From positions 76,734,305 to 76,798,304 of the forward strand of contig NC_089498.1 in assembly GCF_036850765.1 (NCBI RefSeq): DNA of 64,000 nucleotides. Direction: 5' to 3'. Positions within the stretch are counted from its first letter, which is position 1. Each line of letters begins with the position of its first letter. Source of the stretch: Saccopteryx bilineata (taxonomy: Eukaryota; Chordata; Mammalia; Chiroptera; Emballonuridae). This document shows positions 1 to 11,501 of this stretch, one piece after another. A program made the position numbers and the translations under genes. A model generated the notes under the pieces. It saw only the letters and a list, made by a program, of their open reading frames with translations. It was not told where the DNA came from and ran no database searches.

Positions 1-1010
1 GAAAAAATGAGACCAGGAAAGAATCTGGCTCATCTGATTTCAGCCAATATTTTTACCATTTATTCATTCAATAAGCAGTTTTGAGTGTTTTATATATTAA
101 ACAATGGAGAAACAGAGGTAAACAAAATAGAGTCCCTAAACTCAAAGTGTTTAGAGTTTAACAAAGAAAGCAAAAAATTTAATACAGTAAGATGGAATTG
201 CTATTATAAAGGAAATACAGTGTGCTATAAAAATTTGTAAGGCTTTGAGGTAACAGAGAACACAAGAAAAAGAAATCCAGTGCAGATTTAGCAACTTTAG
301 AAGGTGGAAGGATATGGTGAGATGAGACTGGAGGAGATAACTGAAGATTGGTTCACCTTGTTCTCAGGGCAATATGAAATTTTTTTTGGTTTTATGCAGA
401 GGATTCATATAATCCCATTCATAGTTTTAGGAAAGACTGCATTGTGGCAACTGCATAATAGAAAAACTAGATATTGTAACACCAGTTGAGAGATGAGAGC
501 TATGGAGGTGGTCTGAACTAGAATGTTTACAGTAGAGATGGAAGAAGATGAAAACAAGAGAAACACTTTAGTTTGAGCAAAGACCTGGTGGTGGGGGGGT
601 ATGAGAGTGAAAAATTAGGCATTTAACCCTAGTCCTGTATAATCTGACCCCATTTGGCTATATTTGACCCAAATGGATATATTCAAAAGACTATTATCCA
701 TATAGGGCTGGTGCTTCAGAAAGAAGTAAAAAAAAAAAAAGGAAATAATTAGAAAGAAGTCAAATTGGAGATAGATTTGTAAGTAATTGCGATTTCTCGT
801 TATTGGGAATGGTAATTATTCCCACTTGTAAAACTACAAAGGGAGAGTGTACATAGAAGAAAGCCTGTGGAAGGAACTTCAGAGTTTGAGTCAAGGAAAT
901 GCGCCTAAACACAGATTTGGCTGAAGAAGGATAAGAAAAAAGTGGGGAGGGTAATGGTTTTTAGTAGCCAGAATGTGTTAATGTATTTCAAGAAGAATGG
1001 AGCATTAAAC
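1..1010. other. Intergenic flank, nothing recognised
   Basis: AT-rich sequence without a convincing coding exon. The only ORF above 60 codons (304-489) has no recognisable domain and no gene-like context. The last bases are the left target duplication of the following SINE. Confidence 0.5.
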
Positions 1011-1310
1011 TTTTTTTCTTTTAGTGAGAGAGACAGACAGACAAGAATCAACTCATAGTTTGTGGCACTTTAGTTGTTCATTGACTGCTTCTCATATGTG
1101 TCTTGCCGGTGGGGGGTGTTCCACCTGAGCCAGTGACCTCTTGCTCAAGCCAGTGTCCATGAGTTCATGTCTACGATCCCACGCTGAAGCTAGCAATCAC
1201 ATGCTCCAGCTGGTGAACCCGCACTCAAGCTGGTGACCTCGGGGTTTTGAACCTGGAACCACAGCATCCCAGGTCAATGCTTTATCCACTGCGCCCCACC
1301 ACTGGTCAGG
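1011..1310 (-). mobile_element. SINE-A copy, minus strand
   Basis: Reads on plus as a T-rich start, a GA-rich tract, the ttgttcattgactgcttctc box, then the tRNA-like head ending in actggtcagg. Flanks carry a duplication close to aatggagcattaaac at about 996-1010 and 1314-1328. It is an older divergent copy with an extra CCAGCTGAGCC-type middle segment. Confidence 0.85.
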
Positions 1311-3000
1311 AATGAATGGAGTATTAAACATTTTAAGTGGCACAAAGAATGCAAGCTACAGGAACTAAAAATCTGTTGATTAAACAGTGTTTCTCAACAT
1401 TCTTTTAGTTATTACCGGCTAAAGAGGCCTTTTCAGACTCCCCTTCTATCATTATCCTCCCCTAGAAAATTTCAATTCCACAGAATATATATCTGTATAT
1501 CTCTTTATGTACTCTAAATGTATCTGCGCTTTAATACATAAAAAAGTACAATTTTTTTTTTCTTCACAAGAGGCAATTTTTATCCCTACTGAGAATATAG
1601 GATTTAACATATAGGATTTCATTGATGATCTTAAAAGAGGCAGTTTCAGTGATAGTTTAGTGGAATGCTGTAAACTCAATATAATGCAGTAGACTGAGCA
1701 ATAAATAGCAAGAAGTGGGAAAAAAGAGATAAGGAGAGTAGATGATACATTCAAGAACTCTAGCTGTGAAGGAAATGAAAAAACAGGAAAAGAAACGGGC
1801 GTATTCATCAAATTAAGGAATATTTTTAAATACTAAAGAAAAGGTGTGCGCAGAGGGGGAATGGTTGGTGATGAAAAAAAGAAGACTGTGAAGGTAGGAG
1901 AGGACGGTATTGGTCGACTAGACGAAAGGATTTATTTTCCACAAGGAGAAGGGACAATTTTTCCTCTTTAAACAAAAGGGAAGAAGGTTTGTACAGTTGG
2001 TTGCAAGAAGATAATGGCATTTATTTTTTCTGTGTAATAAGAAGGAAGGAAGGTAATTCGTAGATGGAGAGGGAATCCCTCTTCTTTACAGATACCATTT
2101 GCTATCCATGAATTGAGATACGACTGAGCAACTTAGAAGTATCTGATTTTCAGGGAACTCCAAAGCATGTTATACTGAATGTTAAGAAATACTGTAAAAA
2201 TCCTAAGATTCAATATAAAAAGCTAATCTTATTGCAAAGACAGTTTTCCTACTGAAGATAGGTAAGTCTTCAGTAATTCTTCATTCACCTCATTTCTCCA
2301 CTTTTCCTATGGTTTCAAGTGAAAGTGTTCTCCTTTCCAAAACTGATCCTTTCACTTGTAATTTTGAATCTTTAATGTTATACATTGGTTTCTTTCTGCA
2401 TCAAAGCATAATGTCTTGTATTCCTAAAATGAAATAAAGCTCAAAATTTTTGGGGACCTTGCATCTTCCATTTTTTTGCTTCACTCCAAATAAGGATTAA
2501 GCCTACACTTGGCAGTGTCTCCTTTCAGTAACTATTAAAGCAGCTCTCTCAAATGGCCCAATAACTTCATCATTAAATCCAACAACCCATTCTCAGACTC
2601 CAACTTACTGCTTTGACCCTTGCAGCATGTCATGCCAATGTTAACATCTTTCAAAACAAAACAAATACCTCTTACCCTACTAAATGAAACTTGACCCGTT
2701 TTGGTTCTCAACTTGAAAATTTCCTTCCGGTTTACTTCCTATGCGTTTTCCTTCTTTTTATCTACCACCTCCACCTAAACCACCGTTTCAAACTCGACAT
2801 ATTCCAAGTTCCACAAAATTCCTCTTCCTTATGTGAGGGCTCCTAATTTCATAGCGGCACCAGTTTATCATGTTGGCTACAGGCTTCAACTTCAGGTTCA
2901 ATCCCAACCTACCAAGTCCATACAGCCACAGGGCTCATCGCCTTCCCATGCTCATTCTACCTCCTTAGCTTAGATTCCCATCACTTCCCCTCTGAACAAA
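1311..3000. other. Intergenic flank, nothing recognised
   Basis: No SINE head, LINE frame or host exon was identified. Minus-strand ORFs at 1452-1811 and 1826-2020 lack domain character. The first coding exon of AP3M1, expected somewhere to the left by synteny, was looked for on the minus strand and not seen. Confidence 0.4.
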
Positions 3001-3054
3001 CACCCCCCTCACCGTGTTCTCCACACCAGGGCTCATCCAGGCGTCACCCTCTAA

Positions 3055-3440
3055 CTAAACAGGACGTGCGCTCGGGTCAGTCAGGGATTTTGTTCTGCGA
3101 AGCCTGGGGCTGAGGTCCAAGTCGTCCGTGCTCCAGCAGAGGGACCCCAATGATGTTCGACCTCTCGGGCCTGGCGCCTGAGAGCCCGGGGCTGGCTGCA
3201 GGTGCAGCGCTGGCAAGAAAGCCCGGAAGACCTGGAGGGAGGCGCGGGCGCGCTCCCGGCCCACAGCACGGGAGACGCTCCCGCAGCCCAGGAAGCTCAG
3301 CCTACGTCCCCGTTTTTGAGGTGCCCCCCCCCCCTAGCCAGAGACTCCCCGCCTCTCACACTCACCCCAACACCTCGGTCTGTCAGTGATTCGGCGCCGG
3401 GTCCTCTCCCGACCGAGGTGAGGCAGAGAAGGCCCTGAGG
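3055..3440 (-). other. GC-rich segment, candidate 5' end of a divergent gene
   Basis: A CpG-rich stretch about 450 bp left of the ADK long-isoform promoter. In mammals AP3M1 (mu-3A subunit of the AP-3 adaptor) is transcribed divergently from ADK and begins with an untranslated exon, so that exon could lie between here and 3700. A good minus-strand donor (GTGAGT, plus positions 3365 down to 3360) would close an exon starting somewhere near 3650. No coding sequence supports this; only GC content, a donor-like site and synteny do. Confidence 0.25.
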
Positions 3441-3639
3441 ACCCCGCAGCTGGAGTGTCCAGTAGGTTGCCTAACAGTTTAAAGGAAACCAACTAGGTCT
3501 GCAGATTTGGAAAGATTACATAAGTGGGAAGACGTTGAATGAGAAGAAATACATCTCTTGAGGTTTAAGCTCCAAGTCTTTTAGACCACTGAGAATTTGG
3601 AAGCATGAAGGAATTCCGCATTATCAGGACTCAGGCGCT

Positions 3640-3887
3640 CATCGCAGCCTAACGCAATCTGTGGGGTCCCCAACCGTGGCGGGGCGGGGTCAGGAAGAGG
3701 CCGTGTATTAGCCAATGGTGCAGCTGAAGGGTAGAGCCAATGACTGTGGATGGGGAGGCATGAACTGGGAGGAGTCGGGAGAGGAAGAGTTTGTAAAAAT
3801 GGAGGCGGTGTTACGAGGAGGGGGTGGAGCCAGAGCGCCGGAGGGGTTGGGTACACGCTGGATCCGAGGTGGGGTGAGAGCACGAAG
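3640..3887 (+). promoter_or_regulatory. ADK: ADK long-isoform CpG promoter and 5' leader
   Basis: A GC box (ggcggggcggggtc, about 3678-3691) is followed by two CCAAT boxes (3712-3716 and 3737-3741), about 150-175 bp before the start codon. No TATA box is evident, as usual for CpG-island promoters. If CCAAT spacing is typical, transcription starts somewhere between 3790 and 3880. A strong-context ATG at 3799 opens an ORF that overlaps the ADK start in another frame, so the exact start site decides whether it is in the mRNA. GC richness continues to about 4430 into intron 1. Confidence 0.7.
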
Positions 3888-3952
3888 ATGGCCGCCGCTG
3901 AGGAGGAGCCGAAGCCCAAAAAACTGAAGGTGGAGGCTCCGCGAGCGCTGAG
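3888..3952 (+). CDS. ADK: Adenosine kinase exon 1L, long nuclear isoform N-terminus
   Basis: Adenosine kinase phosphorylates adenosine to AMP with ATP, keeping adenosine low and feeding the methylation cycle. This exon encodes 21 residues plus two bases of codon 22: MAAAEEE, then the basic PKPKKLKVE segment, then APRAL. That matches the long mammalian isoform, whose N-terminus is reported to direct it to the nucleus. The start was chosen because ATG sits in a near-perfect GAAGATGGCCGC context and matches the family start exactly. The frame is also open upstream to an ATG at 3750, but the CCAAT boxes make it unlikely to be transcribed. The donor is AG|GTGAGC at 3953. The exon ends in phase 2 and joins exon 2 at 43804, giving AGT (Ser) at the junction. 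Residue 19 is Arg where I recall Gln in human. Confidence 0.93.
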
Positions 3953-4973
3953 GTGAGCGCTCCCCTACGTAAGGTGAAGGGTGACGGCGACGGCCTTTAA
4001 CCAGCGCCCACATGTGCTTGCGCTGCGCTGGCGCTGGGTCCTCGCTGCGGCTTGGGGCCGACTCGCAGGTCCCACTCTTTGAGGAGCCGTCCGCGTGGTG
4101 GCGACTTCTCGTTTGGTGCCCGCCCAGTTTGGCGGAGTCGCCTCCTGCTCGGAGCGGCTTCGGCCGCCCTCGGCCAATCAGAGCGTCAGCCGGGAGGGTG
4201 GGGGTAGGGCCGAGCCGGCTGTGGGCAAGCTGCGGGCACCACGTTGTAGTTTTCCGGGCTGTGCTGCACTGGAGAGACACCGTGGATGGAACCCAACCTG
4301 AACCAAGTCACGCGCGGCCACATTCCCTTTCCTGGGGGATAACGAGGAGGAGGTCCAGTGACTGCTCTGCCCTGGGCAAAGAGAATTCTTGGACAGTTTT
4401 TGTGAAATGTCGCGGAAGGGCGATTTGACCTTCCTTTTCTTACACACTCTGAATGCTGGCAATTTTGTAGACAACTACCGGGGATCTAGATCCAGCCTCC
4501 GAGACTTGGTGGGGACGGCATTTAGATGAATGCATAGGAAAGACTCATTTTTCCCTTTTTTCTTGCACTTTTTAACAGTAGTGGGGATAGTTCTGTGCCT
4601 AACACCTGCCTCACATGTGATAGATGTTGCAACTTATAAAAGTTGTTAAATAGTCTTACTAATAAGTATAAAGTGCAGCGTGCACAGCTCTTGATTTTGA
4701 AATGTTCTTGGAAGGCAGTGATTTTTCTAACTAAAGGTAGACATATCAAATTGATTTAAAACTATTGGGACACTCATTATCCAAGACAAATCTCATTTTT
4801 TCCATCATCACCCTTCTTTACCTACAAAAGAAGGAATCATTCATTAGTTGAAAAAAGGTCACATAGGGACCCAAATCCCTGCCAGTGCTTTTAATGTATT
4901 TTTACTACTTTCAAAGGGTTAATGTCCCTACCTTGCAGGGAAAAGAAAGACACTTAAAGTAAAAATTCAGAAA

Positions 4974-5135
4974 TCCTGGTGGGTTAGATTGTCCTCCAAA
5001 ACACCAAGGTTGCAGGTTGATCTGGGTCAGGGCACATACGAGAAGTGACCAATAAATGCACAACTAAGTGGAATAACAAATGAATGCTTCTCTCTTTCTC
5101 TCTCCTTCTCAAATCAATTAAAATTTTTTAAATTC
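4974..5135 (+). mobile_element. Old Ves-like tRNA SINE, plus strand
   Basis: The order is a degenerate tRNA-like head, gttgcaggttgatctgggtc, agggcacatac, a caaccaatgaatg-type box, ctctctttctctctcc and an A-rich tail. That is the arrangement of the older bat Ves-type SINE and differs from SINE-A, B and C. It is strongly diverged. Confidence 0.6.
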
Positions 5136-5176
5136 AGGGTATTCTATTTTTATTTTAAGCTTTCAAACGAGTGAAG

Positions 5177-5457
5177 CAATGATTTTCAGTTGGCGTGCTG
5201 CATAAGAGGCACACTGAAATGTTGCAAGAATTTTTGAGACATGCAGTACTTGTTTATTTAGAGGCATTGACTTCTTTTCCCATAGATTGTCAAATAAAAA
5301 AAATGACAACAGTCAACACAGCAATAGCCGTCCAGTTTGAATGAATTAAAATTATACCCTTTTTTTTTGTCAGATTGGCAAAAAATATCTTTTTGGGTGT
5401 GCTGCAGAATTTTAGTAATTATTTGTGCCATGAGATGAAAAAGGGTGAAAATCCTTG
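5177..5457. mobile_element. Nonautonomous hAT-like element
   Basis: Imperfect terminal inverted repeats: caatgattttca at the left and tgaaaatccttg at the right. Each flank has an 8-bp direct repeat that still matches at 6 of 8 bases (gagtgaag, gaataaag). Eight-base duplications are the hAT hallmark. No transposase sequence remains. Confidence 0.65.
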
Positions 5458-5784
5458 GAATAAAGCAAGGGCTTTTGAATAAGACTTATCTGGGTTCAAG
5501 GCATGAACTTTTCCTATTTGTCCCATTATTAAGAGTTTCCTTAAAAGGCACCTCCTCCACAAAGTTTCCTCTACCAAATTAGAAGACAGATAAAAATTTC
5601 TCCTAGTGTCATGCTAAACATACTGCCCTTAGATTTTCCCTTATGCGCATAAATTTTCAAAATGCTTTCCTATTTTACAGATGAGGAAATTGATGCCCAA
5701 ATGAAATAGTTAAGGAACTGAAATATGAACCCAGAGTATGTGGGGTGCAAGTTTATTGTTGTTTGAATACTCTGCCTGCTTTTT

Positions 5785-6116
5785 TATTTTTTTATTTTTT
5801 TTTATTTTACAGAGTCAGAGAGAGGGATAGATAGGGACAGACAGACAGGAACGGAGAGAAATGAGAAGCATCAATCATTAGTTTTTCGTTGCGACTCCTT
5901 AGTTGTTCATTGATTGCTTTCTCATATGTGCCTTGACCATGGGCCTTCAGCAGACTGAGTAACCCCTTGCTCCAGCCAGCGGCCTTGGGTCCAAGCTGGT
6001 GAGCTTTGCTCAAACCAGGTGAGCCTGCGCTCAAGCTGGCGACCTTGGGGTCTCAAACTTGGGTCCTCCACATCCCAGTCCGACGCTCTATCCACTGTGC
6101 CACCGCCTGGTCAGGC
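5785..6116 (-). mobile_element. SINE-A copy, minus strand
   Basis: Nearly complete: poly-T, GA-rich tract, cattgattgctttctcatatg box and the head ending in ccgcctggtcaggc. The target duplication tactctgcctgcttttt (about 5768) is repeated with one or two changes after the head at 6117. Confidence 0.9.
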
Positions 6117-6214
6117 TACTTTGCCTGCTTTTATAGGCCACCCAAGGTATACTTCTCTCTGCTTATGCCTCATTAAAACTAATGATAAATAATGTTTAAT
6201 ACTTAAGAACTATA

Positions 6215-6425
6215 TGTCCCTGCTAGGCACTGTGTTAGGTGTTTACCTATTTTAAGTTCATCAGTTCTGCATCAGGGTAGATAACTGTGATGATCTCCAT
6301 TTTACGGGAGGAAACCAAAATAGAGAGGTTAAGTCATTATCAAAGTCATGTATCTAGTAAGTATGGGGTTGGGATTTTAGTCCAGGTAGTCTGATTCTAC
6401 ATATAGATGTACTCTCAGTTACCAT
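6215..6425 (-). mobile_element. MIR, minus strand
   Basis: Typical reverse MIR text in order: tgctaggcactgtg, ccattttacgggaggaaacc, agagaggttaagtcatt, catgtatctagtaagta, tccaggtagtctgattc. It is an ancient mammal-wide core SINE without terminal duplications. Confidence 0.75.
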
Positions 6426-6436
6426 GCTATACTTTT

Positions 6437-6747
6437 TTTTTTTTAAACAACAGGGACAGAGAGAGCGTCAGAGAGACAGGAAGGGAGAGAGATGAGAAGC
6501 ATGAATCATCAGTTTTTCGTTGAAACACCTTAGTTGTTCATTGATTGCTTCTCATATGTGCCTTGACCACGGGCCTTCAGCAGACCGAGTAACCCTTGCT
6601 CAAGCCAGTGACCTTGGGTCCAAGCTGGTGAGCTTTTTGCTCAAGCCAGATGAGCCCGTGCTCAAGCTGGCGACTTCAGGGTCTCGAACCTGGGTTCTCC
6701 GCATCCCAGTCCGACACTCTTTCCACTGTGCCACCGCCTGGTCAGGC
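6437..6747 (-). mobile_element. SINE-A copy, minus strand
   Basis: Complete copy ending in ccgcctggtcaggc. The target duplication ccatgctatactttttt is seen before the poly-T (from 6421) and after the head (6748). Confidence 0.9.
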
Positions 6748-7050
6748 CCATGCTATACTTTTTAACTTCAAGTAATTTATCTAAAAACCATAGTGAATTA
6801 TTAACTCAGTTTTTGTTTCTTTACTACTTGTGCCTCTGTTCTTGCTTTTGTTGTTAGTATACATAGTTTTTATGTTGTTGTAGTATGTGAGCATATGATA
6901 CAAAATAATTCTTAAATATATATAATGTATTTTATATGTCATTAGTGTCTATTTCAAACTTCTGAAAGTCCTTAGGCAACAAAAACTCATTTTATACACT
7001 ATCTATTTAGTGCCACCTGTAGACTTGAAATTAAAAGATTAGAAACTTGA

Positions 7051-7357
7051 GCCTGACCCGTGGTGGTACAGTGGATAGAGCATTGACCTGGGACGCTGAA
7101 GTCCCAGGTTTGACACCCTGATATTGCTGGCTTGAACGGGATCATCAACATGATCCCAGTGTCACTGACTTGAGCCCAAAGGTTGCTGACTTGAAGCCCA
7201 AGGTCCTTGGCTTGAGCCCCCACCCCCTTCCGGTCAAGCCATATATGAGAAGCAATCAATGAACAACTAAAGTGATGCAACTACTAAAGTGATGCAACTG
7301 CAAGTTGATGTTTCTCATCTCTCTCAAAAAAAAAAAAAAAAAAGAAAAGAAAAAAAG
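7051..7357 (+). mobile_element. SINE-A copy, plus strand
   Basis: Head gcctgacccgtggtggtac, box-B-like caggtttgacaccctga, ccggtcaagccatatatgagaag and a long A tail. It contains a 16-17-base internal duplication of ctaaagtgatgcaact. The flanks attagaaacttga and gttagatacttca are a likely decayed duplication. Confidence 0.85.
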
Positions 7358-7503
7358 TTAGATACTTCAGTACTGGAACAAATTAATTTTTTTGTGAATA
7401 CCTTTTAGGATTGGCTGTTCCTACTTTCATTGTATTAGTTTGGCTTTAAGGGTCACAGTGTGATAATGCATTGAGTGGTTAAGACTGCATACATTATCTA
7501 TGG

Positions 7504-7833
7504 CAGGGGTCCCCAAACTACGGCCCACGGCCGCATGCGGCCCCCTGAGGCCATTTATCTGGCCCCTGCCGCACTTCTGGAAGGGGCACCTCTTTCATTG
7601 GTGGTCAGTGAGAGGAGCATAGTTCCCATTGAAATACTGGTCAGTTTGTTGATTTAAATTTACTTGTTCTTTATTTTAAATATTGTATTTGTTCCCGTTT
7701 TGTTTTTTTACTTTAAAATAAGATATGTGTAGTGTGCATAGGGATTTGTTCATAGTTTTTTTTATAGTCCAGCCCTCCAACTGTCTGAGGGACAGTGAAC
7801 TGGCCCCCTGTGTAGAAAGTTTGGGGACCCCTG
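7504..7833 (+). mobile_element. Nonautonomous hAT element, family 1
   Basis: Terminal inverted repeats caggggtccccaaac and gtttggggacccctg are flanked by a perfect 8-bp target duplication, atctatgg, at 7496-7503 and 7834-7841. The interior is AT-rich and noncoding. The same family occurs in reverse at 44942-45482 and forward at 49456-50648, which makes the ends unambiguous. Confidence 0.92.
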
Positions 7834-8029
7834 ATCTATGGTGACTTGTTTGACAGCTCAGGGGCTGGCTGCATACAATATTTTGGTTAACTTTTAAGAA
7901 TGACTTACAAAGTCTAAACATAATTCAATGTGTAGGTCAGTCAGTGGGGAACAAATAAACTCAGGTATGATTTATAGATATCAGGGAGAGGATTTAGGCC
8001 TTTGTGAGAATTTCAGTTAGCTCTGGAAT

Positions 8030-8215
8030 ACGGTTTTCAATCAGGGGACATTTGGCAATGTGTGGCTTCATTTTTGGTGGGGGCTGCTACTGGCACCTAG
8101 TGGTTGGAGTTCAAGGATGTGGCTAAAATATCCTGTACTGCACTGAAAGCCCCCTGCATCAAAAAATATCCAGCCAAAACTGACAATAGTGTTGAGATTG
8201 AAAATACTATGATCT
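8030..8215 (+). mobile_element. MER5A-like hAT fossil
   Basis: Landmarks of the ancient MER5A element in order: ggggacatttggcaatgt, cattttt, gctactggcacctagtgg, cctgtactgcact, gccccctgcatcaaa, aatagtgttgagattga. Confidence 0.75.
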
Positions 8216-8364
8216 AGGGAGAGCTATGACAAGTCTAGCCTCCCTTTCTCAGATAGCCATTATTTTTCTAAGCTGGATTGCTTTTAAGGGTATAGCAGTT
8301 ACTGATGTTGCAAAGAAATAAACAGGTTCTAACTAATTTCACATTGGGTTGATTTCACAATTGA

Positions 8365-8500
8365 GTGCCAGACAGTATACTGGGTGCTTTACATATCCTA
8401 TGCCATTTAGTCTTCCCAGCAACCTGTGAGGTAGGAGTAATGATCCTGCTGATACAGCTGAGGTATTTAGGGCTGAAAGAAGTCATGAAGCATTTTGGGG
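8365..8500 (-). mobile_element. MIR fragment, minus strand
   Basis: Reverse MIR landmarks: ctgggtgctttacatatcct, cagcaacctgtgaggtagg, gctgaggtatttaggg. It is a decayed partial copy. Confidence 0.6.
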
Positions 8501-10414
8501 AACTGCTCTCTAGATGAAGATGTTCTATCATGATTACCTATATTAGGATCTCTTTTCTTTTCTCTCCTTTGGAAATCTCATCCAAGTTCATTTCTTTAGT
8601 GGTCACCTCTAAGAGGATACAGTTTCTTCAAAGGCATGTTCAGCACATGTCAAGTCTGTTCTTTCAATCAGTATTTCAAGTGACTGTTATTTTTAGCATG
8701 GTGCTAAACTTTGTACCTATAGTGAGGTAAGACCCAAGTTCTATCATCCTGGTGGAAATTAGTGGGGTTTGGGAAAATGATAACTGAGGATTCTGAAGGA
8801 CTACAAGGAGTTAACCAGGTGTGACATAGTGTGGCTGGTTTTATAGGAAAGTTTGTTTGGATGTAGAAATGGGAGAGAGCTGCTTTTTGGGTAACTGTAG
8901 CAGAAGGTGTATGGGGTTCGGGCTTTGTACTCGACGCTTTCACATGTGTGATGTTTCTGTCTCTATATCCTTTAGCTCTCTGACCCTCGTTTTACTGTTT
9001 GATGGAGATCTCCTGATTGTCTTGCTGACACTTCAGAGTCATGTATAGCAAACTAAATCTGTCCATTGTCCTAAATCTGCACCTTTATCCATGGTTCTGT
9101 TAATGGCATTACTAACTTGTCTTTCTCCAAAATTTGGAACCTAAATACTTGATTCATTTTTTATCCACATGGAATTATAAAGGTTATTCTTCTTCAGTAA
9201 TGTCTCATAAATGCTTTTCTATTTCAATTTCTGCTGTTACAACTCAGGTTTAGATTTTATCTTGCTTGGACTTTGAATTGGCTTCCTAACTAGTGTGCCC
9301 ACCTCCAGTTTCATCGTGTTCTACTAATCTTTTTCAGGCATAGCTCTACTTAATCATCATCAGCAATATTTGTAAGCTCTGAAGTTGATGTTAGGAAGGT
9401 TTCAATTCTAAGAGCCCACATCATAATTTTCACTGATATTAGCAATTAAAGGTTGTGCTAGATCATGACTTTTGATAATATTACAAAGGAAACAAACTAT
9501 AATTCTCCAGTTAGCAAATATTGAGCATCTCTCAAGTTAGCAAATAATTGTTGTTTGCTAGCCATTTCACTTTCATGGACTCTTACCTCATTCAAGACCC
9601 CGCATTTTAAAATTGTATAGTAAACCTAGGAAGAATTGTCTGTAAGTAACTTAGGTGACTAAGCAACAGCTTCCTTAACCCCTTCTTCTACAACACATTT
9701 ATTTCTCTTTCAGAAAATTTTCTAGAAGATTATTTTTACAACTGAGCACATGGTTCCTAGAGTGGTCTGTTGTGACAATTAAATGACAAAATGTAGGCAG
9801 ATTGAAAAAGAGAAAGGATGATTGTATGTCCTTAGTGTATTGCATAGTACTTGGTCCTTAGTTGTATGAATTATCAGCATAACATAGGGTGGGACTGATA
9901 ACTTTCACTTTTGTAGAGCTTATGTATTTCATAATTCAGCCTAAAATTGAATGAGTATAGCTCTTTTTGGATGATATTGCATGTGTTCACTTATATTCAC
10001 AAATTTAATCCTTTAAGATTAAGGCTTTGGGCTATGAAGGAAAACGGAAAACAGCAATCTCCTGAGGTATTTTGTATGAATGCCTTAGTAAGATCCTTTC
10101 CTAGGCATTATATGGTGCTAAGAGAGCCAAGGAAAGCCTGCCAGGATGATCCTGTGTATCTCCGAGCAAGCATGAAGTGTTTGGATTCCAGGGAGAGTAG
10201 GGAGGGCTCTAGGAAAAAGAGAGGCATTGAAAACGATGTTTCTGATTTGAGATTTAGGCGTAGGCTAAATAAAACATGAGATTGATAAGCTACTTTCTAT
10301 TTGGAATATGGCTCTACTTCCCTTTCATTGATTAAAATCCTCCCTGTGTGCAAAATGTTCACAGTTAAGTAGAAAAGAAAGATCAAAATTTTAAAGCCAT
10401 TCTGGTCAGAATGG
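8501..10414. other. Intronic sequence, nothing recognised
   Basis: AT-rich unique-looking DNA. Short ORFs at 8530-8730, 8857-9048 and 9947-10279 have no domain, no splice-supported context and coding-unlike composition. No SINE head is present. Confidence 0.5.
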
Positions 10415-10650
10415 AAGCCAGTAGGGTAGTGGTTAACAGCATGGTCTCTGGAATCTGACATCTGGTTTGACTCTTGGTTCTTACTAACTGGTAATCTTAG
10501 GAAGATTGCTTTCTGACCCCATGCTTTTGTTTTCTCACCTATGAAATGGATACAATAATAGTATTACCTCAAGATTGTTGAGAGGATTTCATGAAAACCT
10601 GATTATGAAATTGCACATAGTAAGTCTTCAAAAAATGTTAGCTGTTATTA
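10415..10650 (+). mobile_element. MIR, plus strand
   Basis: Forward MIR order: gtagtggttaacagcatggt, tctggaatctgacatctgg, tttctcacctatgaaatgg, ataatagtattacctcaaga, agtaagtcttcaaaaaatgtt. It spans nearly the full core and tail. Confidence 0.8.
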
Positions 10651-11331
10651 ATTATTATGGTACTGTTTATTCTGTTTTTAACTCCCCACTCTGCTCCAAA
10701 TGCAGTAATTATAAATTTACATTTTATCTTAATCAAAAGGCTGAAAAGCAATACAGCAATTACAAATTTAAAAAGTAAATGAAAAGATGTAGGTATACTC
10801 AAGAACAGATAAATATCTCCAGGGGCTAAGGATAGAAAGAAAATATGCAGTTAGATTCCAGGTTTAGGAGCTGGTGGAAATATCTGCAGTGGAACTGGAG
10901 TTAGATATTCTCGAGGAAACTGGGAACTGGGCTGGGGCTAGATGTAAAGAAACTGAAATCTAGCTGTGCTTTAAGAAGCTATGGACCTGAAGTGGTGACA
11001 CAAGTGGCTGAGCTGCCAGATGGCTTAGAGTTGGGACCTGTAATAGCTCCACTGTCACCTAGTGCAAGAGCATTGAGTGTGGAGGCAATGGGCTCTGGAA
11101 GAGGGGTGGCCTACTTCAGGAAAAAGGAAGGCAAAGTCTGAGCCTGTAAACATATGAGGAAGACCATTACTTAGAAAATATGTACAAGCAACAGAAGATA
11201 AATTCACTCAAAACTAATTACATTATAAAGCAATTTCAAAATGACTAAGTATTTTAAAGATCTTTAAATAGATAAAAGAGGTAATAGCCATTAAGTAACA
11301 ACATGTTTTGAAACAAAAGTAAATAGATAGG
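10651..11331. other. Intronic sequence, nothing recognised
   Basis: No coding or repeat signature I can name. It ends at the target duplication of the next SINE-B. Confidence 0.45.
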
Positions 11332-11501
11332 GCCTGACCTGTGGTGGCGCAGTGGATAAAGCGTCGACCTGGAATGCTGAGGTTGCCGGTTCAAAACCCT
11401 GGGCTTGCCTGGTCAAGGCACATATGGGAGCTGAAGCTTCCTGCTCCTCCCCCCTTCTTTCTCTCTCTCTCTCTCCTCTAAAATGAATAAATAATTTAAA
11501 A
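11332..11501 (+). mobile_element. SINE-B copy, plus strand
   Basis: Head gcctgacctgtggtggcgca, ggcttgcctggtcaaggc, cctgctcctcccc and a CT-rich tract before the A tail. A perfect duplication aaaagtaaatagatagg flanks it (before 11332 and at 11502-11518), so it is fairly recent. Confidence 0.93.

Noticed and set aside
1452..2020. Minus-strand ORFs as possible AP3M1 exons
   Set aside because: The translations do not resemble the adaptor mu subunit, and acceptor and donor sites at suitable positions are lacking.
3581..4474. Overlapping long ORFs on both strands around the ADK promoter
   Set aside because: CpG-rich DNA is poor in stop codons. Only the MAAAEEE frame matches a known protein and ends at a good donor.
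9947..10279. 110-codon ORF as a possible novel gene
   Set aside because: No start context, splice sites, domain or codon bias. It is a single-exon chance frame in AT-rich intron.
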